Below, one piece after another: positions 11,019 to 22,760 of a stretch of 64,000 nucleotides of DNA. Under the pieces are notes generated by a model. That model was not told the DNA's origin and ran no database searches. It saw nothing but the letters and a program-made list of their open reading frames with translations. The position numbers and the translations under genes were made by a program. This stretch comes from Stratiolaelaps scimitus. Taxonomy: Eukaryota > Arthropoda > Arachnida > Mesostigmata > Laelapidae. The stretch covers positions 4,166,501 through 4,230,500 of the forward strand of contig JABWDB010000017.1 of assembly GCA_019614645.1 (NCBI GenBank), read 5' to 3'. Numbering within the stretch: position 1 is the first letter of the stretch; the number at the start of each line of letters is the position of its first letter.

Positions 11019-14000
11019 GTGAAACGAGGAAGAGGAACACTGCATAAGACTAGGTAATCATTCTATGACGAGTGGCTGGCTAATACGGTCGTCTAGGCTA
11101 TTTGTCTGGACAAGGACGCGATCCTCTGGATCAGGCTGACGAACAGATGGACACTCACCGAACGGCTCCTTTGGCAGATCGCCCTGAGCAACCAACTGGT
11201 GTATGCATCGTACTGAAATAATCACATAAAAAAACCGCGCACGCGGCCGCAACAAACTGTAAGGCACTCTGCTATTTCGTTTGCATACGGGAACTGAGTG
11301 TTCACATACACCGAGTCAAAAAGGTAGCCCACCCCCATGTATCTTATTTTTTTGTCTCAATCGTAAGTAGCACTGCAGTTTCGCTTTCAGTCATTCAAAT
11401 TTTATCACATTTCAAGAACATTCCACGAATATTTGCCTATCAAACTCAGATGTAGACATTTGATATCGGAGATTCAATCTCGACGGTCCTAATGGACATT
11501 CTTATTACTTCCATGACATTAGGAAAGAAGAGAAACTCCCAAGTCCATGACAAGCTGATTGTGGTGGTGAGATGATTTAGGACGGGAGTGATCGGACCAT
11601 TGAATAGATGTTTCTTGCAGATGCTTTACCAAATCAACTAGGGAGGCATTATTTTTCACCAAAATAAAACCCAATTGTTCACTGCTTTGAAACTTAGCGC
11701 CATCCAAATCCAAAGAAAAAGTATGTTTGTCGCTAAACATTGATCTTTGACAAAACATAAACGTTGCATTGGCTACAACGGAAGACTGGTTTGGTCTTTC
11801 GTAAACGGGCGAATGAATAGCCGTGCCTACGTTTTTATGTTGGGGGATGAAAGGTTGATCTTCACGGCGAAGATTGTCAAGGAGTTCTTCAAAGCTCAAG
11901 ACATACAGTTACTGAACTGGCACGCACGCTCTCCAGGCTTGAATATTATAGAAAATGTGTGGAGCGTCTTATCTAGAGCTGTTTTTAAAGATGGCAAGCC
12001 GTATCAAACGCTACATGAGCTAAAAAAAGCTTTGGTAGCCGAATGGAACGTTCTTGATCAAAACCCCATACGTAAATTTTATGAATCTATGCCCAGTCGA
12101 TTAAGTTCTGTTCTGGAGAACGTCGGCGGCCCGACAAAATACTAAATTTGTAAAATAATTGTAAGATGACGACGTTGTAACTCAGTTGTGTTCGACAAGC
12201 ACTAAATGGGCTATCATTTTGAGGCACCCTCAAATTTCCGATATCAAAATGTCTACATCTGAGTTAGGTAGCGAAATATTTGTAGGATGTTCTTGAAAAA
12301 TGTGATAAAATTTGAATGACTGAGAGTAAAACTGCAGTGCTACTTACGGTCGAGAAAAAAAATCAGAAACATGGGGGTAGGCTATCTTTTTGACGTGGTG
12401 TGTATGTATGCTGAGGTTGGCAGGCCGCCCAACAAAGTGGGTATGACCTTCACGATGTCTTTTAAATAAAGTGTTGCTGTTATATGCTCCACTTCAGCAC
12501 GAAAGCAGTGTTGAAATTACTAAGGGTTGGCCGGTGGAGAGATGCATGTGTGGCTTACGAAATTTGACATAAACAACGACACCTTCTACCCATCATGAAT
12601 GCCTCATACGAGTAAGTCAATTTTTCGTCAAGCTTATTAGAGTAAAAATCATTATAATAACAAAAAATCGCCATCAGTATATACCTATGGAATGGGAGTG
12701 TCTGTTCCTTGTGCCTGTGTGTGATTCCGCAAGTTCTTATTATTATTATTGTTATTCTGATATCGCTGACGTTCGTAATACTCTCGATTCAACTAGGATA
12801 TCCTGCACGAAGAGACTGCGAATACACACGTGGCTGTTGATTGAATACAATTTCCGCGTTTTTCAGAGTGCAAATGAGAACATATTGCGTAACACAGTTG
12901 CGGACGAATGTGACTTCCCGTTGGCCAATGGCGGACTAGTACAACGGGAAGGAAAAGCGCCATTATACTTACAGAAGAGGGTCACCGGTGCTTGCGTTGG
13001 CACGTTGCCACGTTGCAGGTTTGTCAGGACGGTAACAGGCTGAAACCAATTAGTCAGAGGGACTGACTGAGAAGGAGACACTCATACATACAACAAGGGC
13101 ACAAGCTGACAACGAGGTCATTGGCTAAACAAGGCGCGAATGTGGAGGCGTCCATAGTGAACAATCCAACCCTGGTTGATGCTGGAGAAGAGCTCGGGCG
13201 GCGTCGTGACACGCACGATAAAAGACGTTCAAACCTAATCAGACGCCCCATATATTACTATAGGATTATTTAGACACACTATACCTCAGCTGATCAGTCG
13301 ATGCATGTGCACATCGAGCGGACTATAGACCCATCCTACCTTGACCATAGCGTATCCCCCGTTGACAGCAGTGTCACTATTGCCGACGAGTGTTGCCTTG
13401 TTGCTGTCTTTCGTGGCGTCCGCCGAGTTGCCTCCGACTCCCATCTCTGGGTGATTCTGATGTCGCGTATGGTGACTATGCTGATGATGGTGCTGCTGCT
13501 GCTGTTGCGGGTGGTGGTTATTTTGGTCGCCACCGCCGACATCGCTGCAGAGAGAATTTGTGCCGAGGTGGTGTTGTTGCCCGTTGTTTTCGTGACCGTT
13601 GTTAGCATGGCCACCGCCAGCTGAGGCCCCTACAGCGGTGGTCGTTGGCTGTTGTTGTTGTTGTCCTTGCTGCTGCTGCTGCTGTGAAACATTGTATACC
13701 TCAGCGCAGATGTGGGCGCTAGAGGGGCCGTCCATAAGTCCGAGAGTCAACGACTGGCTACGAGACGGAGGCCCACAGGACGTCGGGTCGTCCGCCACGC
13801 GGCCTGCCGCGGTGGCAGGTCGCGACAAACCGCCGCGGGCGCTCGAAACCAGCGGCGGCGGTGGAAGCAACGGGGGTCGACAGTGGTTGGCTGTGGTGAT
13901 CTTGTCAGGACAGGCCAACGGCGGAGGACTGCACGCGGCAGCCGATGACGGAGCACTGAGCGGACTCAGCGGGTCAGCCACGCTGCCACCGGGACTCACG

Positions 14001-14506
14001 GGCGTCAACGGGGTCGCCGGAGTCACCGGGGTCGCCGGCGTCGCCGGCGCACTCGGATACGAGGACGAGGTAAGGCTACTGTTGCTGCTACTGCTGCCGC
14101 AGCCGCCGGCGCCACCACCGGCGCCGCCGCCGTTGCCGCCCTCGAACGCGCTCAGTGGCGCGCTCAGCACCGACGTGGTCTGCGTGGATAGCCGAAGTGG
14201 GGAGCCGCAGTTGGACGTTGCTTCCCGCGCCAGGTGATGTTGCGTGCCGGCTGCCGTTGTCGTCGAATTGAACGTTGTTGACGTCGTCAGCGGAATTGAC
14301 AGCGTGAGCGGGAGACAGTCGAGGCTGTTGTGCCTCGAGTGGGTGACGCCAACGACGACGGAATGATGACCCTGGTGATGGCGGTGATGATGGTGTTCGG
14401 CAGTGGCCGAGTGATCTGTTGGCGGGACCGCGCCGGCCGATGGATGCGCGTCGGTCGGCTCCTCTTTGCAAGGGCCACCGAAGACACGCCACAGCAGACT
14501 ATTCAC
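10152..14506 (-). CDS. RFXANK: Ankyrin-repeat protein of the RFXANK/ANKRA2 family (five exons recovered, 5' end uncertain)
   Basis: Exons in coding order: 14506-13340, 13039-12973, 11212-11159, 10836-10610, 10346-10152. Every intron is GT-AG and the phases join (0, 1, 1, 0). The joined protein has VTVLTNLQRGNVP, matching the family's TTLTNRQRGNEVS block. It is followed by IHQLVAQGDL (family IHQLAAQGEL), then ankyrin repeats TPLMWASFHGQ, SALLFAAYRGHAAVVRELL, TALMYAAAGNHEQACRDLL and a closing DLAIAYDSQHG. In vertebrates RFXANK is a subunit of the nuclear RFX complex and ANKRA2 binds PxLPxI/L peptides of HDACs and megalin; an invertebrate single-copy scaffold role is inferred. The N-terminal exon is long and low in complexity, unlike the short vertebrate N-terminus. 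Its start is unresolved: either an upstream exon is spliced at 14506, or translation starts at ATG 13735, which would give about 312 residues, close to human ANKRA2. A Tc1-like element sits in the second intron. Confidence 0.82.
10610..10836 (-). CDS. RFXANK: RFXANK/ANKRA2-like exon with two ankyrin repeats
   Basis: Acceptor CTAG before 10836 and donor GTACGT after 10610. It encodes DSEGLTPLMWASFHGQ and SALLFAAYRGHAAVVRELL, ending GADVNQSDS. The TPLMWA..G block and the spacing of the repeats match the family ankyrin domain. Confidence 0.9.
10958..11015. repeat. (AT)n microsatellite pair in an intron
   Basis: Two (TA)n tracts, 10958-10975 and 10988-11015, lie in the intron between the 10836 and 11159 exons of the ankyrin gene. 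Confidence 0.9.
11159..11212 (-). CDS. RFXANK: RFXANK/ANKRA2-like small exon
   Basis: A 54-bp exon with acceptor TTTCAG and donor GTGAGT. It encodes RCIHQLVAQGDLPKEPF, matching SIHQLAAQGE, the block just before the ankyrin repeats in the family. Split codons at both ends join in frame with their neighbours. Confidence 0.88.
11309..11471 (+). repeat. Left terminal inverted repeat of the Tc1-like element
   Basis: It starts CACCGAGTCAAAAAGGTAGC next to a TA. The right repeat, read in reverse, starts CACACCACGTCAAAAAGATAG. Both end in GTAGACAT...GATATCGGA, so similarity runs the full ~160 bp. Confidence 0.82.
12237..12402 (-). repeat. Right terminal inverted repeat of the Tc1-like element
   Basis: This is the reverse complement of the left repeat with scattered point changes and short indels. 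A TA follows at 12403-12404. The divergence between the two repeats suggests an old insertion. Confidence 0.82.
12973..13039 (-). CDS. RFXANK: RFXANK/ANKRA2-like exon with the LTNxQRGN motif
   Basis: A 67-bp exon with acceptor GGTTTCAG and donor GTAAGT. It encodes PVTVLTNLQRGNVPTQAPV plus a few residues. The LTN.QRGN string is diagnostic of RFXANK and ANKRA2. It ends on the first base of a codon, which the exon at 11212 completes as Leu. Confidence 0.85.
13340..14506 (-). CDS. RFXANK: RFXANK/ANKRA2-like long low-complexity 5' exon
   Basis: This is an open frame of 389 codons ending at AAG|GTAGGA, in phase with the next exon. It is rich in His, Ser, Thr, Pro, Gly and Gln: His runs near the start, ATPATP/VTPATP/LTPV repeats, a Gly-rich block, two short poly-Gln runs and a Gln/His block. 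The only ATGs are internal; the first is codon 258 (13735), starting MDGPSSAHICAEVYNVS. A stop lies two codons upstream of the possible acceptor at 14507. The part after 13735 is likely coding; the part before it is less sure. Confidence 0.55.
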
Positions 14507-14889
14507 CTGCGCTCACGTTGAAATCGATCACGCCACGATGGGGATGAGTGAAATGTCATCGGGTTGATTGACAACGATTAGTGGTGATTGATTGGTGCCG
14601 AGAGAAGAGGAGAACGAAGAGATTGATGGAACGGCGGAGGGGGGTGGCAGTAGAGACATAGATAGACACTGATTAGTAACCACGTTTAGTTGGCACGATC
14701 GTTTTGAAGGGTACATAGTTCGTAAGTTGTATACGAATACGGCGTGATGATCGCACCTTTCCCCCCAATGGTAAAAAGCATAGGATATTATATTTTTCTT
14801 TCTAGATAAAAACATATTGAGGCATAAGTTAATGCGTAAGTCCGTAGCGAAAATCGACTAAATTCGCTAACGCAAAATATGAACCAAAA
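14507..14889. other. Upstream flank of the ankyrin gene's long exon, no gene seen
   Basis: No conserved coding signal is seen. On the minus strand, CGCAG|GTGAAT at the 14506/14507 border could be read either as an acceptor for the long exon or as a donor, and this keeps the start of that exon open. Confidence 0.35.
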
Positions 14890-15420
14890 ATAGAACGATT
14901 TTAATCAATTAAATATGTTCCACTCTGTTCAATGACCACCTTCGGCCATCTGTCCACAAGGTTCATTATTCCTCTTTCGTAGAAGTCATAAGACCCTATA
15001 AGTGAAGCAGTCATCCAAGGTATATTTTAGTATGTCTAAGAAACTGAAGGTTTAATTATTCAAACTGTGCTCTGTATCGCCCGGAGCAAGTAATAGTCAG
15101 AAAGTGCTAGGTTTCGGCTAGATCTTGGATGTAACAAAACATCCCACCCAAGCCGTGATTTTCATTGCTAGGTCATCACAGAAACGTAAGGTGGTCTGGC
15201 GTTGTCCTGGAAGGACACACCGCCCTTCCTATTCGCCAATAAGAGTCGCTCGTGATCGACTGCCCGCTTTCATTTGGCCAATTTTGACCAGCAGTAGTAA
15301 TTAGTACTTGGTCGAATCAATCATTTCGCTGTGGGCTAGCAGCTCGTAACTGAATATTCCCTTTAAATTCCGCCAACTACAGAGCAATTAGGTTATTGGT
15401 GGCCGAAATCTCCGCAAAGA
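14890..15420 (-). mobile_element. Mariner transposase fossil (D,D34D type), frameshifted
   Basis: Reading the minus strand through stops and frame changes gives a series of mariner blocks in the right order. These are GIFSYELLAHSEMIDS (family GVIHYELLPxGETINS), NRKGGVSFQDNARPPYV (family NRKGVxLxHDNARPH, second catalytic Asp), LGWDVLLHPRSS, LALSDYYLLRAIQ (third Asp in SDYHLFRSLQ) and FYERGIMNLVDRWPKVV (C-terminal block). Stops fall inside these blocks, so the copy is dead. The N-terminal half and the inverted repeats were not found. Confidence 0.8.
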
Positions 15421-18400
15421 AAATTTCCAAAAACCACTTTCGCTTACAGCATCCCTCTTCGTACACACATACAGATAGTTTTTCTAGTGAGATTGCAGCA
15501 TCTTTTTGTATTTTTCGAAGTCACAAAGCAGGATGCATCGAAAAAACGCCACGTTTTCTTTCCATGTTCCTAAATACAGTTGATTGAACCTCGTGCGCGT
15601 CACGAATCTCGATGAATATCCCAGTTGAACTGTAGGCACAGGCGAGATATCAGCTTTGATTTCCTGAGGCACTTGAGATGCTTGATAGACAGGCGCGAGC
15701 CGAAAGACAACTGAGAACGGACCGCTACGGACTTATGCATCAAACCAATGGATTGTTGATACAATTATGCCAATATGCCATCTGGCAGACATCACAGTGT
15801 ACATATGATTACCATATTATGAGTGGGCGTCTTTGGGATATCTCCTCAGTCCAGTTTCCGCGACCCCGATAATTCCGCTGTGAATCCTATGCCGGGTAGC
15901 TGGGCCAATGCTTGCTATTTTCCAATCGATCCGGGTTTTTCAATTTGTTTTTCAGGAGGTTTAGCTTTGAGTTTCGTAGACAAGTTGCTGGCTGTCAGAC
16001 ACAAAATCGAGCTGGTCGACTCGGTAGCTAACAGCCACCAATCGCGACTATGAGCGAGAATCGACGCCGTAGTACTCTTACGGCTCATCACCTGAACAAC
16101 GAATCTCCTCGGCTCGAAGCAATCGCCTCAACCTACGCAGCTGTCCAGCCAAGAAGTTGACGCTCAAATAAAATTCGTCCGGGCGAACGCTTTTTTCTCT
16201 CTTCCCTGAGTTTGCTCAAAGATGAGTGCACGGCCAGTGCATAGATATCATTAGTGTTAAGTCGATCGGTCCAAGTTCACATCAGTGGTGGCCGCTGATT
16301 GAAGGTCTCTCGAACAGGGTCACCCGGATTTGCAGTGCGCGGTTTGACTCGGCTCAGGAATCACCGTTCTGAAACGAAAATGTATAGATACGCTATGTTA
16401 TATGGTGTATGTTATTAGTGTATATGTGTGTGTGTATGCGTCATCAGTAAATAACATGATGTCCTTTCAGGCAAAAATGGATCAGTGGGTACCTTTAGCA
16501 ATGAAGAGCTTCAAATCTGCTCGAGGTGATCGCAATAACAAAACACAGTCAGTATTCCCCCAATTAGTCCACAAAGACACCTCGACAAAGCGCTTCTTAA
16601 GCTACAACTTCTATTCAGGCGATTGTCGCCAGAATAGAAGAGTTGTAGTATAAAGAGCTTCCAAACTTAACAGGTTGTACGGACTAAAAACCTATAATAT
16701 TTTATACTTCTTGGCTATTTCAGTTTTGAGGGGGATCCTCGTTTCTTTCATTTACTGTAGACTTCATCCAAAGGTGACACCTAATTGGGTGCGCATTGCC
16801 TTATTAGGCTTAACCTACGACGACCGTTGAAATGCATTTCACATTATCCAACGCTCTGGTCCGACACGTTTAAGCCGTCGGTGGCAATCGGAACATCAGC
16901 CGACCGAACATTGCACACCCGATATTCGTTGAACCGTGATCCTCGGAAACAAGGCGCACATGAATGGACTCCTTGTGAGCTATCATACTATCATCTCCAG
17001 CGGATTATTAGCTTTTATAATAATTGCCAGCGGTTATATTTCTTGGCGACGCTCGTGTCGTTATGCTCTAGCTGAGCTGTTCGTGTCTGTAGCACGACGC
17101 TCTCCCCCGCCCGCCTTCTCTCGTGATTTCATTTCATCTCCGTGGGCGAACTGCTCAAGCCTTTTCAAACAGCTCAGATACGTCCTCGTCAGACGTTGAG
17201 AAGCCGAGAGCTGTTAGCGATGTATCTTGCTCCGACAGCCGTCGCAGACGGGGCGGGGTCAGACGTCGTTGAAACTTTGTTAATCGCTTTAGCGAATTGT
17301 GCCGTTCGCGAGGGTATAAGCAGTCTCACAGACGCTGACTTTGTGCTGCCCTAAAGCTCGAATATGTATCTCCTACAGATATATATATATATATATATAT
17401 ATAGCACGCGGCGTTTAGAACTGATGTATCATAATCGTCGTTGTTTGACAACGTCCAGATATTCGCGTATGACGCTATAGCTTTTTCGGATTGTTCTCCC
17501 GAACAAACTGAGTCCAACTGACTCACAAATGCAGCCACTAGTGAGGCGGCGGTGACGACGACGACAGAATGGAAACGGCTGAGTTATCTGTGACAAAAAA
17601 ACAGGACTATTTTCAAATTATATACTAAGCATTAACTACTCTACAGATGAACGACTTCATTGGTTCACTTGTTCAACGATATTCTCAAGTCATTTGGAGT
17701 AACGGTTTGACAGTTCGTTCCTATCGTTAATTGATTTCCCTCGTGGATGGAAGATGGCAGCATCAGAAGCAGCCGTAGAAACTTTGTCAACTTTGTCAAA
17801 AAAAAAAAAAAACAATTGCTAATTGTTTTGACATTGGCAAAGATGCTCGTGGACGTCGTTTCAGTGCTAGATTCCACAAGAGACTAATTATTTACCTTCA
17901 TGATTAGCGCAGACACGAGGTAGAGCTATGTTCTCAAGAGGCAGTATTACCCCGAACACGTCGGTCTAAACGTAACAGATGACAACGTCCAAATTGCAAC
18001 TGTTGGCAAATAATCAACCATTTATAAATAGTAAATTTTCACACTCGGATTTTGACGCATGCCCACTCGGTGAGTCCTGCCAGTGAATGGATGATACCGT
18101 AGGCTAGAGTGGACTACGTCGAATTACTGCTGCCACTGACAGCCGCAACGGACATGGTATGGAGACAATTTGCAAACAATGTTAACCACCTTGATCAGTC
18201 ACCGTTGTGCTCCCCTGTATTATAGCGTGTATCACTGTATATGATCAAGACCAGTTCCGGCCGCGCGGCTGATATCTCAGACGCTCCTATTTAGACTATT
18301 GGTGTTCAAGAACGCGCCAAGACAAATAAATATCATCGGGACGAGCAAGCCTAGAGTCGCCCTGTTCCTGCCTCTACTAGGCGAACTTTCCAACGCATCC

Positions 18401-18547
18401 ATCTTTGGTATGATTTGCGGCTACACTTTGTAATGAACACTTTGCACTCGTATCTTCTGGGGAGCATTTGTCCGGAAGGAACGCGCCGCAGCCGGAATTG
18501 CTGACTGTGATACCGAAAATAAAACAGATAGACATATATATATATAT

Positions 18548-18586
<39 letters not shown>

Positions 18587-20140
18587 GAGAGATAGCAGGG
18601 AAGCAAAGTAGAAGCCAAAAGCAGTGCCGAATAATTCCTTCTTGGTGAGGACGGGGTGAAGGTGACCTTGAAGCGAGACATCTGTTTATCCAGCACAGCA
18701 AGTAACTGGAGGCGCGGAGTGAATCCGTTCCGCGCGTATATTTTTCGCATGGTCTGAAACAACTATTATTTGCTTTTGAAATTCTCAAACATATTTGCTA
18801 TTTCGTATATCGTAGATGTTGTGGCGTTCCATTCACTAGGCAGAGCGTATTTCCCTAAGCAATACGATTGACAGACTTGGCAGACTCTCGAAATTATGAG
18901 AGGCTCAGTAAATAAATAAATTGAATACGATAACGCGTATTATTTTTGTTTATAACCAAATTTACTCTCATTGCATAAAAAACTGATGAGCTGCTTTCCA
19001 GACTTGTGTCAGATGGAATACACATCACGGAAACAATGAAATTATCCCCATCCGCTACATAAGCGTATAAGTGTTACGGCATGATAGTTGGGACTTGCAA
19101 AACAGTGTATCATGTCAAGAATGTTCTGTTACAACAGGCGGCATCTGAATAGCAATTGAGTAAATAGCAATCAACGCCCTGACAACCGGCGTCTGGAGCA
19201 TGTCAACGAATTCCACTCCGATCCTCAGACCGAACTTGACGATCGCTGTACAGTCCACTAGGTATATGTTTTTTTTAGGAGGATGATTAAGGGTGCGCCA
19301 TTCGCAACAGGGGTGAAGGTAGTTTCAGTTCAGTTTCAAAATAATCACTGCGTGTGATCACATCCATTCTATGTATAGGCTTGTTTCTGCCCCATCATCT
19401 AGGGGCAGACTAGATTCCCCTGTTGGTGAATCGCCACTACTCGTGGAAGGTCTAAGATGCAGAAGAGGTTCAGCCTTCTGGATATGGAGGTGAGCACCGA
19501 AATGCAGCGGTCGCAGGGGTCGACGTATGGTAAATGTCTCCTCCGGTTAGAAGACATACACGAATGCATTACACCACCGGGCTCTACCTGACCTCGTCTA
19601 CTCTGGCTGCTCTCGGAAAAAACGAACGGAATATCAAGCACGTAAAGATGAGTGTTAAAAGTTAAATGGTTCACATCTATTCGTGTCAAGCGATATTAGA
19701 CCTCTATTTTTAGTTCGTCTGTACAATCTGACCTCTTCGCGGAAAAGTAAACGAAACTGTGAATGGAGACAACAAACTCAGAAAACCGAAAATTTGCCAA
19801 CGCGAGGCAATCATTTCATTTGCGAATCGTTAGCATCGACCTTTGTGGCTTTCTCGCTTACCGCCATATAACACGTGTAAATTACAGATAAAGTCAGCCA
19901 GGTTGTCACTCCTCGTTGCCTCCTGAAGGTAAATAAAAGGTAGAGCGATAGATATTTCATACATATATATATATATATATATATATAGATAGATAGAGAG
20001 AGAGAGAATCCATCTCGAACGAAACCGTTGAGGTGCTTCAGGAGAACACTGGATACACGGCCTGCGTACGACTGCTTTTGCGTGAGTGTATGGCCGCGAT
20101 TATGGGTGCGCGACCCGCTCGATGCCGCAAGTGCCGGCGG
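15421..20140. other. Spacer, no gene recognised
   Basis: Open frames are short and lack family motifs. (AT)n runs occur at 17380-17402 and 19961-19987. A GC-richer patch at 17090-17350 ends with GGGTATAAGCAG near 17313, which could be a TATA element, but no exon could be tied to it. An A-rich run of 14 lies near 17799-17812. Confidence 0.4.
18536..18583. repeat. (TA)n next to (GA)n microsatellite
   Basis: A short TA run is followed by about 32 bp of GA dinucleotides. On the minus strand this is a polypyrimidine tract. Confidence 0.9.
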
Positions 20141-20609
20141 TCTCAGACACGACTATAGAAGGCCCAATGGTAACAGGCGGTCAAGTCAGTAAGTCAGCCA
20201 GCACCCACTACCCGACTCCATCCTACTCTCTATGGCCGTGCGTCTCCTGCGGCTGCTGAGTGAACTGGTGAAAGCTACGCTGCTATCAAACGGAAACCGA
20301 CGATCGAGCGACCGACAACCACCGCTGCGGCGGCCGCCACCGCCGCCGCTGTGTTCCCTTGGAGAGCTAGCCAGCTCGCTGATTGCTCGGTGCGAGTTTT
20401 ACTCGGTGTGTTGCCAATGGCAGCCAGCACCCCTGCCATTACCGTCTGCAGAATCATTTCTGCCGGCATTCCCGCTCGGTCCACCGGTTCTGGTTCTACC
20501 CCGGTGTCACTTAACAGCGATGTCCAACTTGAACGCTAAATAATTTACATATATATATATATATACATCATATTCATGCGCATGGTAGACGTAGATCTCG
20601 ACTACGCTC

Positions 20610-20700
20610 TGAGAAGCAATCGGTCGCTTAGTTAGCCCGCTAACGAGTTCGGAAAGTGATACCAGGCCGCCGGTTCAACTTCCCGTGATACGTTTCGGCC
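20610..20700 (+). repeat. tRNA-derived SINE-like piece
   Basis: An A-box-like CGGTCGCTTAGTTAG lies near 20621 and a B box GGTTCAACTTC at 20672-20682. There is no full cloverleaf. It resembles in layout the other SINE-like pieces at 9914 and 35210. Confidence 0.35.
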
Positions 20701-22760
20701 GTGTTGCACAGTAATAAGCCTGAATCCTGTTGTTCACCTCGTGTGAATTTATGATGACTAAATTTCTGATGATGAAAATGTTTATGCTTCACCGTCCTCC
20801 GTCAGACGAATCACTCGGCATGATAGATGATCAATCGAGTTACGTGAACGACAATTTAATATCAGAAGAGAAAGTAAATAGACCAAGGCGTTCTCCCTCG
20901 CTCATGTTCGGGACGCACTGACGCTGTTCGTACTCTCAGAGGCATAAATCAGAGGAGCACGAATCAGGATAACGGCCGCCAGTGCTCACTAGCGGTGGCC
21001 TATTAGTGTCAACATCATCAGCGTAGCCATATACCTGCTTAGTCAACCTTCTACTGGAGGTTCCTCTATTGATATGATTCATTAATAACGTTAATTATCT
21101 GCTGCTATATTGCTGCTTCTGCCGCTGGCGCTGATATAAATACCAACCTCGGATATGGACACACACCTATTCGCTCTCTCTCTCTCTCCTTTCTCTCTGT
21201 CGACAACAGTCAGAACAGCAGAGTGTGATCACCACAGCCCAGCACAGTATCGAGCAAAGCAGTACAATACCTCTCCCCCCTTCTTTCTCTCTCTCTGTCT
21301 AAACAAGATTCCGTATAGTTCGCTCCTCCCAATCGCCGGTTATTGTTCAGCACCAATTCATAGTTCGTTAGCGGCTGCGCAAGCTAAAAGAGACGAGAGA
21401 GGCCACGAGATATATATTTGGCAGCCATCATACTCCTGCTTGTTCGCCTTCGTCGACTCTCGCTCGAAAGCGCCAAACAACTGACGGCTGACTGCCAACA
21501 ACAACTGCTGGCTTGAAGCGATCGTATACTGTGGCTCGCTCTCTCTCTCTCTCTACTTCTCTCTCTATACAGCACAAGTATTAGAAATCGTAGGAGTACA
21601 TTGCACTCGCACAAAACATAGCGGGAGATGACACACGTACACAGAGACACACACGCTGACTTTTGATGATCATCACAGCTTCCTCTATGTTGCGAGCTTG
21701 TTTGATTCATTCGTCGTTGGTCGCTTAGTCTTTGCCTGTGACAGTTGTCACTGCTGGTGGACTGTCGACCTCTGCGACGGCTACTGCTGCCATCACCAGC
21801 AGCAACAGTCCTCTCGCGGGCCGAAGTCGTCGCGGGCGAAGACGAGACCTTGAAAGCCGGTGTCGGGGTCCTGCCGGCCGGGTGACAGCACTTGCCGACG
21901 TCGGGAACGCGTTCAGCTACTTGGTATAAATAGGTGTACGCGACGAGCTGACGAGAATGCGCGCATCTTCGACGTGCGGCTGGGGCGTGATTCGGCCATC
22001 GTAACTATCCGAGCGACGATCGCCGCCAGCAGCGGCAACGGCACCAGCCCAAGGGGGGGACCGCTGGTAATTCACTCTAACTATATAATAAAGCAATGGC
22101 AATAATGGTCGTCGAAAACCCACTCACCTGATTTGCCCTACATAGACACACTCACAGGCAGCAGGCAGCCAGTTAGTCAGTAAGTGGAGGGCCACCAGCC
22201 ATCTCCCTTCGTCCGGCACAATGGCACTACGAATAGGGGCCCTCCGGTCTCTCCAGCTGTTTTGCCCTGTGCTCCGCCAACTTGGCGGGTGCCGGCCGCC
22301 GCCGCCGCTGCCGTCGCCGACGCAGCCGAAATCGGAAAGGGTAGATAGATAAATATATATATATGTGTGTCTATGTGTGTGTCTGTATATATATGCATAT
22401 GCAGAACGATCAACAGAACCGCAGCCGAATGAGTACAAGCAGCGCGCGGACACACCACGAAGTGTTTCCATTGCGCGCGACATCACAGGGCTAAGGGAAC
22501 GATTATATATCATAGAGATATCGGTATCGGCGGTAATCGAATAAGCGCTGGCGTTGTGTCACTGGCCCGCACACCACTCTAGAATCCCAATAGCGTCATA
22601 TCAACCTGTGTTATTGAAATAGTAATTGCTAACTACTGTATGTTTGAATAAATTTTGTATGCACCTGTGTTATTTAATATGTTGTTTTTGACTACATATA
22701 AATAGTATTAACTTAGACTGTGACTTCATATGAATCTTTGGGAGATATTAGGGTGAGCAG

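Larger units (their letters stand above)
11309..12402 (+). mobile_element. Non-autonomous Tc1-like DNA transposon with long TIRs and an inverted internal block
   Basis: About 160-bp inverted repeats bound the element: left 11309-11471 and right about 12237-12402, with a TA next to each end. Both repeats share AGTAGCACTGCAGTTT and TCATTCAAATTTTATCACAT in inverse orientation, as in IR/DR-type Tc1 elements. On the plus strand, 11830-12145 encodes the transposase C-terminus: TAKIVKEFFKAQDIQLLNWH then SPGLNIIENVW, with the third catalytic residue in IEN. The first-Asp block MFSDKHTFSLDLDGAKF reads on the minus strand at about 11740-11681, and a VMxWG-like block at about 11555-11525. The N-terminal DNA-binding domain is missing. 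It is inserted in an intron of the ankyrin gene and cannot make its own transposase. Confidence 0.8.

Noticed and set aside
13599..14237. 212-codon plus-strand frame opposite the ankyrin gene's long exon
   Set aside because: It reads the antisense of Gln/His/Thr-Pro repeats as Leu/Cys/Val-Ala-Gly runs. No family motif, and the minus strand joins in phase to a known family.
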